Origin: Bacteroidota bacterium
Lineage (GTDB): Bacteria; Bacteroidota; Bacteroidia; AKYH767-A; JAHEYN01
Reading direction: 5' to 3'
NCBI GenBank assembly: GCA_023251555.1
Contig: JAHEYN010000021.1
Location: 1 to 45,136, forward strand
DNA: 45,136 nucleotides
The translations under genes were made by a program, and so were the position numbers. The notes beneath the pieces were generated by a model. It ran no database searches. It was not told the DNA's origin and saw only the letters and a list, made by a program, of their open reading frames with translations. Position 1 is the stretch's first letter; every line of letters starts with the position of its first letter. Below are positions 34,424 through 44,013 of the stretch, one piece after another.

Positions 34424-35878
34424 ATGAGAAAAAAGATAATAATTCCCCTCGCGTTTATTTTTTTCAATACCCCCTGCGCATTTTCTCTGCAGGCCTATTT
34501 TTCCTATGCTGTATTTCATTCACCGGGGCATGGAAGTTATATAGAAACCTATCTCCTTGTTGACGGCAGGTCCGTTGCATACAACAGGAATCCGGATGGA
34601 AACCTGCAGGGAAAGGTAGCGGTCTCTATCCGTTTTTCGGGAAAGGATTCTGTCGCCTACGATGACAAATATAACCTGCTCAGTCCGGGCATTACAGATA
34701 CCGCAGGAAAAGTCATAGACTTCATTGACCAGCAGAGGATATGGCTGCCGGATGGTACTTATCTTCTTGAACTATCTGTTTCCGATAAAAACAAAAACGA
34801 CGGAATATTCCGTGATACCGTGAAGATAGATATTGCATGCCCGCCCGGCAGTGTTTCGCTTTCGGACATAGAATTTATTTCTGCCTATTCAAAGTCACTG
34901 AAACCAAACATTACCACGAAGAATGGCTTTGATATGCTCCCGCACGTGAGTAACTTTTACCCTTCTTCCGACAGCATCATTGGCTTCTATGCGGAAATCT
35001 ATAATACAGATAAGGCACCCGGCCGCGACACATGCATCGTGTCCTGGTTTATATGCCAGGCGGCAGGTATGAACATTGTTCCGGAATCAGGCGGTTTTGT
35101 AAAAAAAGTTTCAGCGGGAGTGAATCCTCTTCTTGCGGAGATCGCCATAAAAGATCTCCCCTCGGGTAATTATTATCTTATCGTGCAGGTGAAAAGCAGG
35201 AAAAATGAAGTCCTTGCATCAAAAAAGATTTTCTTCCAGCGAAGTAATATTCATGCAGAAAATACAGCCATGGCTTCCGGGAACAGCGTTGAAAACACTT
35301 TTGCTTCAGTCATCACATCAGTGGATACACTTACTGATTATATAGAATCACTGCGCCCTGTCTCCGATACATATGAGGTTTATTATGCGGTGAACCAGCT
35401 GAACCGTTCAGACCTGAAGCTGATGCAGCAGTTCTTTTATGAATTCTGGATAAAACGTAAGAGGGAAAACCCTTTCGGGGCATGGAGTGATTACCTCGCA
35501 GAGGTGAGAAAGGTAAATGCCGCATACGGCAGTGGCATAATTAAAGGATATGCCACCGACCGCGGAAGGATATACCTCCGCTACGGGCCTCCCAATTCAA
35601 TCTCAGGCGATACCCATGACCCCAGTGCATTTCCTTATGAAATATGGCATTATTATCATATTAAAAACAAGACAAACAGGAGGTTTGTTTTTTATAACCC
35701 GGAACTGGCCGGAAACAATTACATACTGCTTCATTCTGATTTCCCGGGTGAGTTGTACGATGCCCAGTGGCAGCTCAAGCTGCATAAGCGCGATACGCAG
35801 ACCAATGACATGGATACCCAGTCATATCCTGAACATTTCGGCGGAAAATCCAATGATCTGTTTAAAAACCCGAGGTAA
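34424..35878 (+). CDS. GWxTD-domain secreted protein
   Basis: A 484-residue protein starting MRKKIIIPLAFIFF, with a signal peptide ending near CAFSLQA. The middle is beta-rich. The C-terminal GWxTD domain is seen as VNAAYGSGIIKGYATDRGRI, then YLRYGPPNSISG, PYEIWHYYHI and NRRFVFYNPELAGNNYILLH, with GYATD standing where GWxTD is usual. The domain is common in Bacteroidota and Acidobacteria; its function is unknown. An in-frame ATG at 34409 and a TTG at 34391 are alternative starts. The glycosyltransferase gene begins 11 bases after its stop. Confidence 0.87.
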   Translation: MRKKIIIPLAFIFFNTPCAFSLQAYFSYAVFHSPGHGSYIETYLLVDGRSVAYNRNPDGNLQGKVAVSIRFSGKDSVAYDDKYNLLSPGITDTAGKVIDFIDQQRIWLPDGTYLLELSVSDKNKNDGIFRDTVKIDIACPPGSVSLSDIEFISAYSKSLKPNITTKNGFDMLPHVSNFYPSSDSIIGFYAEIYNTDKAPGRDTCIVSWFICQAAGMNIVPESGGFVKKVSAGVNPLLAEIAIKDLPSGNYYLIVQVKSRKNEVLASKKIFFQRSNIHAENTAMASGNSVENTFASVITSVDTLTDYIESLRPVSDTYEVYYAVNQLNRSDLKLMQQFFYEFWIKRKRENPFGAWSDYLAEVRKVNAAYGSGIIKGYATDRGRIYLRYGPPNSISGDTHDPSAFPYEIWHYYHIKNKTNRRFVFYNPELAGNNYILLHSDFPGELYDAQWQLKLHKRDTQTNDMDTQSYPEHFGGKSNDLFKNPR

Positions 35879-35889
35879 GAAAAAATACA

Positions 35890-36924
35890 ATGCAGGCAGC
35901 ATCTAAAACAGCGGTGGTTATCCTCAACTGGAACGGGAAAGATTTTCTTGCCCGCTTTCTCCCGGGGCTCATATCGGGCACGCCCTCCGGAACACGGATA
36001 ATTATTGCAGACAATGGTTCTTCGGATGATTCTGTCCGTTTTGTGCAGGAAAATTTTCCAGCAGCAGGGATTATCAGACTCGGTAAAAATTACGGGTTTT
36101 CAGGGGGCTACAATGAGGCGCTCCTGAAAGTGGAAGCCGAATATTTTCTTCTCCTCAATTCTGATGTGGAGGTAACCCCGGGATGGCTTGAACCTCTTGA
36201 GGAGCTGATGGATACAGATAAGAAGATTGCCGCCTGCCAGCCTAAAATCAGGTCGCTCTCGGAACGGGAAAAGTTCGAGTATGCCGGTGCTGCGGGAGGA
36301 TTTATTGACTCATACGGGTACCCGTTTTGCCGCGGGCGGATATTTTCTTCCGTCGAAGAAGACCATGGGCAATATGATGATGAGACAGAAATTTTATGGG
36401 CAAGCGGAGCTTGTATGATGGTCAGGGCGGAATATTTTAAAGCTGCGGGCGGCTTCGACGGAGACTTTTTTGCACACATGGAAGAGATTGACCTGTGCTG
36501 GAGATTCAGGAACATGGGCTATAGAGTGCTTTACTGCCCGCATTCCATGGTTTTTCATTTGGGAGGGGGAACGCTGCCAAGGAAAAATCCCCGCAAAACA
36601 TATCTTAATTTCAGGAACAATCTCGTAATGCTTTTCAAAAATCTGCCCTCATCAAGAATGATTCCTGTGTTTGTTTTACGTTTCATCTTCGATGGCATTG
36701 CAGGGTTAAAGTTTCTCCTTACAGACCACTACCTTGACTGCTTTGCGGTGCTGCGCGCTCATTTTTATTTTTATTTTCACCTTCCCCGCCTGCTGAAAAA
36801 AAGGAGAGCATGCAGAAAATCTTTGCCCCGGCACGGAAAAAACCCGATGTTCGGAGGAAATATTGTGTTGGAGTATTTTGTGATGGGGAAGAAAAGATTC
36901 AGTGATATTGCCCCTGGCAAATAG
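35890..36924 (+). CDS. Family 2 glycosyltransferase (rhamnosyltransferase-like)
   Basis: A 344-residue inverting GT-A enzyme. It begins AVVILNWNGKDFLARFLPGL, then IIIADNGSSDDSV, LGKNYGFSGGYNEALLKV, FLLLNSDVEVTPGWLEPL (DxD-like SDV), GACMMVRAEYFKAAGGFD and HMEEIDLCWRFRNMGYRV with the catalytic-base region. The subfamily includes rhamnosyltransferases and galactofuranosyltransferases building O-antigen. A C-terminal hydrophobic helix near 255-275 suggests membrane association. It runs 11 bases after the GWxTD gene and converges with the aminotransferase 7 bases away. The acceptor is unknown. Confidence 0.92.
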   Translation: MQAASKTAVVILNWNGKDFLARFLPGLISGTPSGTRIIIADNGSSDDSVRFVQENFPAAGIIRLGKNYGFSGGYNEALLKVEAEYFLLLNSDVEVTPGWLEPLEELMDTDKKIAACQPKIRSLSEREKFEYAGAAGGFIDSYGYPFCRGRIFSSVEEDHGQYDDETEILWASGACMMVRAEYFKAAGGFDGDFFAHMEEIDLCWRFRNMGYRVLYCPHSMVFHLGGGTLPRKNPRKTYLNFRNNLVMLFKNLPSSRMIPVFVLRFIFDGIAGLKFLLTDHYLDCFAVLRAHFYFYFHLPRLLKKRRACRKSLPRHGKNPMFGGNIVLEYFVMGKKRFSDIAPGK

Positions 36925-36931
36925 AGTTTCT

Positions 36932-38119
36932 TCAGCGCACAACTGCATCTGCCGCATCCCTGATAATACCGCATGCATTTATGATTTCTTCCCTGCTGAT
37001 GGTAAGAGGTGGGGCTATACGCATGGATTTCTGATCAAACAGAAACCAGTCGGTGAGAACACCTCTTTCCAGGCTCTCTGAAATTATTTTTTTGTTGATT
37101 TCTTCATTTTCAAACTCGACGGCTACCAGCAGGCCTTTGCTTCTGATTTCTTTTACTGCGGGGTGGGCGAGGTGTTCCGCGAGGAGTTTTTCTTTTCCGG
37201 GAACAAGGTCAATGATTTTTTCTTCTTTGAGGATGCTGAGATGTTCAGCAGCAGCTGCACAGGAAAGCGGGTGCCCGCCGAAAGTTGTGATGTGCCCGAG
37301 AGGAGGGTGGTGAGCCAGGGTGTCCATAATTTTTGAGGAAGCGATGAAAGCTCCTATTGGCATACCTGCCCCCATGCTTTTGGCAAGACAAAGGATATCC
37401 GGGATGACATCATAATGTTCAAATGCAAAACAATTTCCCGTTCTCCCGAAGCCTGTCTGTATTTCGTCGAAAATGAGGAGAGCTCCATGGGCTGTACACT
37501 GCTTGCGGAGTTCAGCCAGGAATTCCGGGGAAGCGGCCCTCACGCCGGATTCTCCCTGTACCACCTCAACAATTACACATGCAGTGCTCCCGTTTATTTT
37601 TTTCAGATCTTCAATATTGTTGAACCGGAGGAAGCATACACCGGGGAGCAGGGGACGGTAGGCATTTTTCAGTTCTTCATTTCCGCACACGCTGAGGGCA
37701 CCCTGTGTGCTTCCGTGGTATGCATTATTAAAGGAGATGATGTTTTCCCGGCCGGTAAACCTCTTGGAAAGTTTAAGTGCACCTTCTACTGCTTCGGTCC
37801 CTGAGTTTGTGAAATAACAGGATGAAAGTGTATGGGGAAGACTTTCGGATAGCATCCCTGCAAGCCTGGCTTGCGGTTCCTGGATAAATTCTCCGTACAC
37901 CATGAGATGCAGGTGCCGCTCAGTCTGCGCTCTTATGGCTGAGGCTATCCGGCGGTTCCCGTGCCCGAGGCTGCTCACTGCAATCCCGGAAATCAGGTCG
38001 ATATATTTTCTCCCGTCTTTTCCGTAAAGGTAAACTCCTTCTGCCGAAGTGATCTCCAGCCCGATGGGGAAATGGCTCGTCTGCGCCTGGTGGCTGAAAA
38101 ATAATTCCCGGTTATTCAT
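36932..38119 (-). CDS. Class III PLP-dependent aminotransferase (acetylornithine/ornithine type)
   Basis: A 395-residue fold-type I aminotransferase. It has YLYGKDGRKYIDLISGIAVS, the PLP-phosphate motif FTNSGTEAVEGALKL, FNNAYHGSTQGALS, DEIQTGFGRTG (DEIQ at 218-221) and the Schiff-base lysine K247 in CLAKSMGAGMPIGAF, then TTFGGHPLSCAAAA. The family moves the omega-amino group of ornithine, acetylornithine or 4-aminobutyrate. The substrate cannot be fixed and there are no arginine genes alongside. It is separated from the upstream PKD gene by a strong terminator, so it should have its own promoter. Confidence 0.92.
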   Translation of the reverse strand: MNNRELFFSHQAQTSHFPIGLEITSAEGVYLYGKDGRKYIDLISGIAVSSLGHGNRRIASAIRAQTERHLHLMVYGEFIQEPQARLAGMLSESLPHTLSSCYFTNSGTEAVEGALKLSKRFTGRENIISFNNAYHGSTQGALSVCGNEELKNAYRPLLPGVCFLRFNNIEDLKKINGSTACVIVEVVQGESGVRAASPEFLAELRKQCTAHGALLIFDEIQTGFGRTGNCFAFEHYDVIPDILCLAKSMGAGMPIGAFIASSKIMDTLAHHPPLGHITTFGGHPLSCAAAAEHLSILKEEKIIDLVPGKEKLLAEHLAHPAVKEIRSKGLLVAVEFENEEINKKIISESLERGVLTDWFLFDQKSMRIAPPLTISREEIINACGIIRDAADAVVR

Positions 38120-38136
38120 GATGTGAAATTAGCTAT

Positions 38137-38172
38137 AAAAAAAGAAGAGAGAGGCATTAAGCCTCTCTCTTC
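38137..38172 (-). terminator. Rho-independent terminator after the 1522-residue PKD protein
   Basis: Read on the minus strand, GAAGAGAGAGGC pairs perfectly with GCCTCTCTCTTC around TTAAT and is followed by a run of seven Ts. It lies 20 bases after the stop of the PKD gene and 18 bases before the ATG of the aminotransferase. Confidence 0.9.
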
Positions 38173-38191
38173 CAAGCATTGGGACAAATGA

Positions 38192-41100
38192 TTATTTTAC
38201 CTGGGCAAGGCGTACAGAATAAACTTTCTCATCCGTAACCATCTTCAGGAAATAAATGCCGTCCGAAAGGCCCGGCTCACCGGGATTGAATGTAAAGCCA
38301 TGGCTTCCTTTGGATTGTTTTTCATTTGCGATGGAAACAACCTTTTCTCCCAGCATATTGTAGATCTCAATTCTTACCTGGCTTTCCTTCACAAGGCTGT
38401 AAACGATATTAACAGCATCGCTGTAAGGGTTGGGATATACAGCAAGGCTGGCAAGAGGCGAGTTGTATACTGCAATTCCAATGTTGCTGACAACCATGGG
38501 GTCGGAAGTGGCTGAGCACCCGTTGTTATCGGTAACAGTTACAGTATAACTTCCGTTCGCAACCACCTGGTAGGTCTGGTTAACCTCCCCGTTGATGGGA
38601 GAACTGCTTATATTCCACTGGTTGCCCGTAGCGGCGGATGACGTAAGCGTGTTGCCGGAGAGCGTGATAACAGGCTTGGCAGGCAGACTGTTCACCGTTA
38701 CAGGTCCTGTAACAGTGTCAGCGCATCCGAAGCTGTTGTTTACCACAAGTGTTGCATTGTATGATCCGGCTCCTCCATAGGTGTATGAAGGATTTGCAAG
38801 GGCAGAGGTGCCTGATCCGTCGCCGAAATCCCACATCCATGAAACGATTGAACCGGAAGATGTTGCCGAAGAATCAGAGAAAGAAGTGGCATCCCCGATG
38901 CAGGCAGCAGTGGCACCAAAGGCAGCCTGTGGCAATGGGTTCACCGTTACCAGCACAGAGTCGCTGCTGGTACAGCTTCCGCTGAATACAGTTACCGTAT
39001 AAACGGTAGGTGTAAGGGGTGAAGCAACCGGATTGAACACCGTAGGATCGCTCAAATCTGCTGCAGGGCTCCAGAGGTAGTTTCCGCCCCCGCTGGCATT
39101 CAGCATCACTCCTGCTCCTAAACAGATGTTGGTGTCAATACCTGCATCTGCCGTGAGGGAGTTGGTGATCGTGATGGTGACATCGTCACTGATTGTGCAG
39201 GTGCCAACAGTAACACTTACGGTATAAGTTGTCGTTGCCGAAGGCGTTGCCACAGGGTTGGGAATATTCGGGTCGCTCAGGTCTGTGGCAGGGTTCCACG
39301 TGCATGTGTAGGTACCTGCTCCCAGTGCGCTGAGCTGGACATTTCCTCCCGGGCAGATAAAGACATCCTGGCCTGCATTGATAGTGGCAAAGCACTCCTG
39401 TGGAGAGGTAGCGGTGCAGCCGTTTACATCGGTAACGGTTACAGAATAATTGCCGGAAACCGTTGCGCCATAAACCTGGGAAACAGCCCCGTTAATGGGG
39501 TTGCCTTCAAGGTTCCACTGGTAAGATGTATAGCTGAGGGATGTGTAGAATATATTTCCGTTCAGGCTTATTGAAGGAGTCGGAAGAGGATTCTCTGTAA
39601 CAGACACAGGGGCGGACACGTCCACACATCCTGCGGATGATGTTGCTGTTACAGTAAATGTTCCTGACGCAGAAACTGTGATGCTCTGGGTAGTTTCTCC
39701 GCTGCTCCACACATAAGATGCGCCGCCTGATGCGGTAAGCACTACCGATCCGCCCTGACAGAAAGTGGTAGGCCCGCCGGGCGTTATTGTTACTGCAGGA
39801 AGGGGGTTAACAGTTACTGATTTGCCTGCTGAGGAGGAAGAGCACCCTGCAGCATTGGTAACGGTTACGGAGTATGTCCCCGTATTTTTTACCACTATGC
39901 TTTTGGTTGTTTCTCCGCTGCTCCACACGTAGGAAGTACCGTTATTTGCGGTAAGCGTTACAGAATCTCCCTGGCAGAAGGTGGTTCCGCCGTTAGCAAT
40001 AATGGAAGCGCCAGGGAGCGGGTTAACGGTAACCGTTGTCGCCGCAGAATATGCAGAACATCCGTTGCTGTTCTGTACTGCAACAGTGAAATTGCCGGAC
40101 TCTTTCACCGTAATGGACTGGGTTGTTTCGCCAGTGTTCCACAGGTAGGAGGTTGAAGCAGCTGTTGAAAGCACTACCGAATCACCCTGGCAGAAGCTGA
40201 GCGGTCCGCTTGCTGTAATGGAAGGCGTGGGAGGGGCTGTGTTTACAGTTACCTTAACAGAGTCGATATCAGAGCATGATCCGCTGCTTACAGTCAGGTA
40301 GTATGTTGTAGTGGAAGCAGGGCTTGCTTTGGGATTGGAAACTGTTGTGCTGCTCAATCCTGCTGCAGTGCTCCAGGAGTAATTTCCTCCCCCTGAGCCG
40401 TTCAGCACTACACTGTCACCGGCGCAGATAGTCTTGTCGGTACCCGCATTGGAAGTGAGGGACGGAGCTACGGTTACTTTCACCGAGTCGGTAGCCGTGC
40501 AGGTGCCTTCGGTTACGGTAACGTAATAGGTGGTGGTTGCTGCCGGGGTTGCCGTGGGATTGGAAATTGTTGTACTGCTCAATCCTGCCGAAGGTGTCCA
40601 GCTGTATATGGCGTTGTTGCCGCCGGTGGTGTTTATCACGGCACTGCCGCCCGAGCATACGGAGAGGTCTCCGCCTGCATCAACGGCAGCATAGCATACG
40701 GTATCCTTGGATGAAGTGGAGCATCCGTTGGAGTCAGTGACCGAAAGTGTGTAGAGGCCTGTCTGGGAGGCTACATACCACTGCCCGGTTGCACCTGCTA
40801 TCGCAGTGCCATCGAGATACCACTGGTAGGCTGCCTCAGGACTGGAAATAAGGGTATCGCCGGAGAGCGTTATGTTTGGCTCCGGGATAGGGTTAATGTA
40901 GATACTGCGGACTACGGTAGCCGTGTTTCCGCAGGAGTTGGTGATATCAACGTTCATGATATAATTACCCGGGGCGGAGTATGCATGGCTTGTTCCGCCT
41001 GCATTGGTAATGGCGGAATCGCCATCCCCGAAGTGCCAGTTGTAGAGTGTCCCGCCGACTCCTATAAAGTCGAGGGTTTCGCATGAGAACCAAGTGCCCG

Positions 41101-42760
41101 GTGTAAGGACTCCGATGTCCCCGCTCACAGGCTGGTTGTTCCCGATGGTAACCAGTAAAGAGTCTGTGGCGCTGTTTCCGCAGTTGTTGTAAAAGGTGAA
41201 TTTCAGGTTAAAGCTTCCGAGAGAGGTATACACATGTTTGAAGAGTACGATGGGCATTCCTCCCTGGTTCACCGTTATTTCCTGATCGGGAACAGTAGAT
41301 GTATCTCCGTCACCGAAATCAATGAAATAAGCAGCGCCTTTGACAGAATAGAAGATCATCGTGTCGCCCGGACATGCAGTGCCGTCGCCCGGTGTTCCCC
41401 AGTTGTTGTTATTACCCTGAGCATTGAGGTAAGGAACGAGGGTACTGTCAATAACTATGCTCTTGTATATGGTTGTATCCATGCCGCAGTTGTTTGTCAT
41501 GGTAACGGCAACATTGTAATTACCATAATTACTGAAAGCGTGGAGAGGGGTGGATGCAGTGGATGAGTCACCGTCGCCGAACACCCAGAGGTAGGCTTTT
41601 GCCTGGGGCCAGGTTTCGAAATAAATTTCTTCTCCGGGGCATGCCTTGTCTTTGTTGGACCAGATATTGGGGTTATTGTTCCATGGTGTATTATTACCTA
41701 TGGTAACGGTATTAAAGAGCGTGGTGTCATTGCCGCATCCGTTCTTGAGATAAACAGAAACGGTATACGTGCCTGTGTTTTGATAAATGTGGGTGGGTTG
41801 AATGTCCCAGGAAGAATCACCGTCGCCGAAAGCCCATACCTGTGTCAGTGCCGAGGGATAATACCAAAAGCTGAACATATCGCCCGGGCAGCCCGAACCG
41901 GAGGAGACATTAAGTTTCGCCCAGTTGGGGAAGTAGATATTATTCTTGATATGTATGGTGTCAGTATGTGAATTGGTGTTCCCGCACTGGTTGGTTACGG
42001 TAAGCTTTACAGGATAATCTCCTGTATTTGTATAAGTGTGTACAGGCCTTTCGAGGTTGGAAGAATCACCATCGCCAAAATCCCACTTATAATAAGGCAG
42101 GTTCCAGTCATTGGCATTCACGCTTACAGGATCACCGGGGCAGAACGTCCAGCTGCCGTTTACCCAGTAGGTCGCATTGGGTATGGCGTTGGTGTCAACC
42201 ACTACCACTTTGAAAAGGCTGTCCAGTCCGCAGGGTGTATTCATAACGGCCTTCACAATATATTTCCCTGTGTCCATATATGCATGGGAAGGGTTATAGC
42301 TGATATTCCCGGAAGAAGTTCCGTCCCCGAAGTACCAGGTGGCCGAGTAGGAGGGGTTGGTGTAGAAATAAACATCTTCTCCCACGCAGGCGGAGTCTTT
42401 ATTGCTGTATATCTTGTTCGGCCCTCCCGTCACATTGATATTCATATTGGAACTTCCGAGGAACATTCCGGTATTGGAATCGAAAGCAAAAAGACCTACG
42501 TTGTAATTTCCTGTATAGTAAAATGTATGTGCAGTATCCAGCCCGAAATAATTAGGGCTGCCGTCATTCCAGCTCCATACGTAGGTAACGTTGCCGGACA
42601 TTATACTCGTGTTGGTAAAGGTTACCTTAAGCGGCTTGCATCCCTGGGTTACATCGGCGGTAAAGCTTACCTGGGCGACAGCAGCGTTAATGAGCATACA
42701 GCCAAACAATGCCAGGGTGATTATCCCTGATTTTTTCTGTAAAGAGTAATGGTTCTTCAT
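38192..42760 (-). CDS. Giant T9SS-sorted PKD/Ig-like repeat surface protein
   Basis: A 1522-residue secreted protein. The signal peptide ends near AAVAQ (about residue 29). Seven PKD domains follow up to about residue 640, six with a clear FGDGxS core (FGDGTSSG, FGDGDSSN, FGDGDSSW, FGDGDSST, FGDGDTST, FGDGDSAI). Then comes a mixed array of Ig-like units with TTFCQGDSVTLTA or ICAGDSVVLNGSG and GCSA motifs, an eighth PKD domain (MWDFGDGSGTSAL) and a C-terminal type A sorting domain (LAVYPNPYSDAVNIVYSL, GIYFLKMVTDEKVYSVRLA). No enzyme domain is visible, so an adhesin or surface-structural role is likely. Transcription ends at a strong terminator. Confidence 0.92.
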   Translation of the reverse strand: MKNHYSLQKKSGIITLALFGCMLINAAVAQVSFTADVTQGCKPLKVTFTNTSIMSGNVTYVWSWNDGSPNYFGLDTAHTFYYTGNYNVGLFAFDSNTGMFLGSSNMNINVTGGPNKIYSNKDSACVGEDVYFYTNPSYSATWYFGDGTSSGNISYNPSHAYMDTGKYIVKAVMNTPCGLDSLFKVVVVDTNAIPNATYWVNGSWTFCPGDPVSVNANDWNLPYYKWDFGDGDSSNLERPVHTYTNTGDYPVKLTVTNQCGNTNSHTDTIHIKNNIYFPNWAKLNVSSGSGCPGDMFSFWYYPSALTQVWAFGDGDSSWDIQPTHIYQNTGTYTVSVYLKNGCGNDTTLFNTVTIGNNTPWNNNPNIWSNKDKACPGEEIYFETWPQAKAYLWVFGDGDSSTASTPLHAFSNYGNYNVAVTMTNNCGMDTTIYKSIVIDSTLVPYLNAQGNNNNWGTPGDGTACPGDTMIFYSVKGAAYFIDFGDGDTSTVPDQEITVNQGGMPIVLFKHVYTSLGSFNLKFTFYNNCGNSATDSLLVTIGNNQPVSGDIGVLTPGTWFSCETLDFIGVGGTLYNWHFGDGDSAITNAGGTSHAYSAPGNYIMNVDITNSCGNTATVVRSIYINPIPEPNITLSGDTLISSPEAAYQWYLDGTAIAGATGQWYVASQTGLYTLSVTDSNGCSTSSKDTVCYAAVDAGGDLSVCSGGSAVINTTGGNNAIYSWTPSAGLSSTTISNPTATPAATTTYYVTVTEGTCTATDSVKVTVAPSLTSNAGTDKTICAGDSVVLNGSGGGNYSWSTAAGLSSTTVSNPKASPASTTTYYLTVSSGSCSDIDSVKVTVNTAPPTPSITASGPLSFCQGDSVVLSTAASTSYLWNTGETTQSITVKESGNFTVAVQNSNGCSAYSAATTVTVNPLPGASIIANGGTTFCQGDSVTLTANNGTSYVWSSGETTKSIVVKNTGTYSVTVTNAAGCSSSSAGKSVTVNPLPAVTITPGGPTTFCQGGSVVLTASGGASYVWSSGETTQSITVSASGTFTVTATSSAGCVDVSAPVSVTENPLPTPSISLNGNIFYTSLSYTSYQWNLEGNPINGAVSQVYGATVSGNYSVTVTDVNGCTATSPQECFATINAGQDVFICPGGNVQLSALGAGTYTCTWNPATDLSDPNIPNPVATPSATTTYTVSVTVGTCTISDDVTITITNSLTADAGIDTNICLGAGVMLNASGGGNYLWSPAADLSDPTVFNPVASPLTPTVYTVTVFSGSCTSSDSVLVTVNPLPQAAFGATAACIGDATSFSDSSATSSGSIVSWMWDFGDGSGTSALANPSYTYGGAGSYNATLVVNNSFGCADTVTGPVTVNSLPAKPVITLSGNTLTSSAATGNQWNISSSPINGEVNQTYQVVANGSYTVTVTDNNGCSATSDPMVVSNIGIAVYNSPLASLAVYPNPYSDAVNIVYSLVKESQVRIEIYNMLGEKVVSIANEKQSKGSHGFTFNPGEPGLSDGIYFLKMVTDEKVYSVRLAQVK

Positions 42761-42797
42761 AGCGTGAATGTTTTGATTATAAATTTTTGAGAGGGAG

Positions 42798-42829
42798 TAA
42801 ATATATAGAAAAAAATCTTTGATTTACAA
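42798..42829 (-). promoter_or_regulatory. Probable promoter of the 1522-residue PKD gene
   Basis: On the minus strand, TTG (42829-42827) is followed after 21 bases by TATATTTA (42805-42798), one base off the -7 consensus; an overlapping TATATATTTA gives a 19-base spacing. The ATG is 37 bases downstream. Confidence 0.4.
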
Positions 42830-42854
42830 AAAAAGCAAATTCCTGTTTAAACCC

Positions 42855-43544
42855 TTACCAGGAGAGGTTTGCGATGTTGTAATACACAGCCATAGATGTA
42901 TAACTGGGCCTGAAATCCGGGGATTTATAATCCCGGATTAACCACTGGTCTGAGAATATGCGGAGCCCGACCACGTGCCTTCCGAAATTATTGCTCAGGA
43001 AAGAGATTCCGATACCTGCAGTCAGTCCGCTTTTCATATAGGATGCGTTATAGCTTTTGTCGAGGGAGCTCAGCCCGGTAGGGGCATCCTTAATATAGGT
43101 TGACTGGAAAAGGGACAGGGACGCATACCCTCCTCCTTCAATAAAGAACACGGGGTTCAGTATGCAGGTACTGCATTCGATGGGAAAGCGTTTGACAATT
43201 ATCCCGGGTACACGGAGAAAGGTTTCGTTAAAATATTTTTCATCCTTATCTTTTCCTATAAAGAATTTTCCCTGGTTAAATACTATGTCCAGGCCGGTTC
43301 TCCCGATAAAATGCCTGCCGAAAGTTTTTCCGTAAAGGAAGGTAATATCCAGTCCAGGCTTGTAACGGGTGTTGTTAAAGAAGTTAGGGTCGTACAGGTT
43401 CAGGCGAAAAAGGTTCGGTTGTATACCTATTGACAGGAGGTTGGAGTGTTTTTTCCCGGAAGCTGTGCTGTCCTGCGGTGCTTGTGCAAGAACAGAAGCT
43501 GCCGCTGAGAGCGGGAATAAAATGAATAACAGGATTTTTTTCAT
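42855..43544 (-). CDS. PorT-like outer-membrane beta-barrel protein
   Basis: A 229-residue protein starting MKKILLFILFPLSAAASVLAQ, a good signal peptide. The mature part is a run of amphipathic strands (LLSIGIQPNLFRLNLYD, YKPGLDITFLYGKTFGRHFI, RTGLDIVFNQGKFFIG, FFIEGGGYASLSLFQSTY, GLTAGIGISFLS) ending MAVYYNIANLSW, fitting the small eight-strand PorT/OmpW-like barrels of Bacteroidota. I take the ATG at 43544 rather than the upstream ATG at 43616, which lies within the preceding gene. It follows the Spy-like gene by 25 bases, so it may be transcribed with the sigma factor cluster. Confidence 0.78.
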   Translation of the reverse strand: MKKILLFILFPLSAAASVLAQAPQDSTASGKKHSNLLSIGIQPNLFRLNLYDPNFFNNTRYKPGLDITFLYGKTFGRHFIGRTGLDIVFNQGKFFIGKDKDEKYFNETFLRVPGIIVKRFPIECSTCILNPVFFIEGGGYASLSLFQSTYIKDAPTGLSSLDKSYNASYMKSGLTAGIGISFLSNNFGRHVVGLRIFSDQWLIRDYKSPDFRPSYTSMAVYYNIANLSW

Positions 43545-43569
43545 TGTTACATCGGGTTGGGTTATAAGT

Positions 43570-44013
43570 TTACTGCCCGGATTTAACCTGGCGGAGGAGT
43601 TCTTTCTTGAAGTCATCTTCTGCCTTATAAAGCATCGCGACTTTTTTCACGGGCAGGACCTGCTTGAAGAGTGCATGATATTTTTTAAGGATATCAACCT
43701 CGCCCTGGCGGAAAGCAATTACAGCATCTACCATCCTCTCTATTTCCCTGTCGCTTACGGCCGAGAAATCTTCTCTGGCGGCCTGGCGGTCCCTGCGGTG
43801 GTTTTTTCTCAGGAGCTCAAGTTCATTTTCATATTGGTTATATACAGGCCAAAATGCACGGGCCTCTTCAGGAGTGAGGTTCATCTTTTTGGTGATGAAA
43901 GAAACCTTCATCGCTTCTATTTTTTCTTTTCTTGATTCCACATCGGAACCTTCCTGTGCAAAGGATGAGATGGAGGCCAGCGCCATGCACAGCGGCAATA
44001 AAACTTTTCTCAT
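43570..44013 (-). CDS. Spy/CpxP-like periplasmic helical protein
   Basis: A 147-residue protein with a signal peptide (MRKVLLPLCMALASISSFAQ) and an all-helical, highly charged mature part. MNLTPEEARAFWPVYNQYEN, then ELELLRKNHRRDRQAAREDF, resembles the LTxEQ motif region of Spy/CpxP/Zra-type periplasmic proteins, which act as chaperones or stress sensors. Its start overlaps the stop of the putative anti-sigma gene by ATGA, and it follows the ECF sigma gene, so it may be a target or sensor in that regulatory loop; that is inferred. Confidence 0.78.
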   Translation of the reverse strand: MRKVLLPLCMALASISSFAQEGSDVESRKEKIEAMKVSFITKKMNLTPEEARAFWPVYNQYENELELLRKNHRRDRQAAREDFSAVSDREIERMVDAVIAFRQGEVDILKKYHALFKQVLPVKKVAMLYKAEDDFKKELLRQVKSGQ

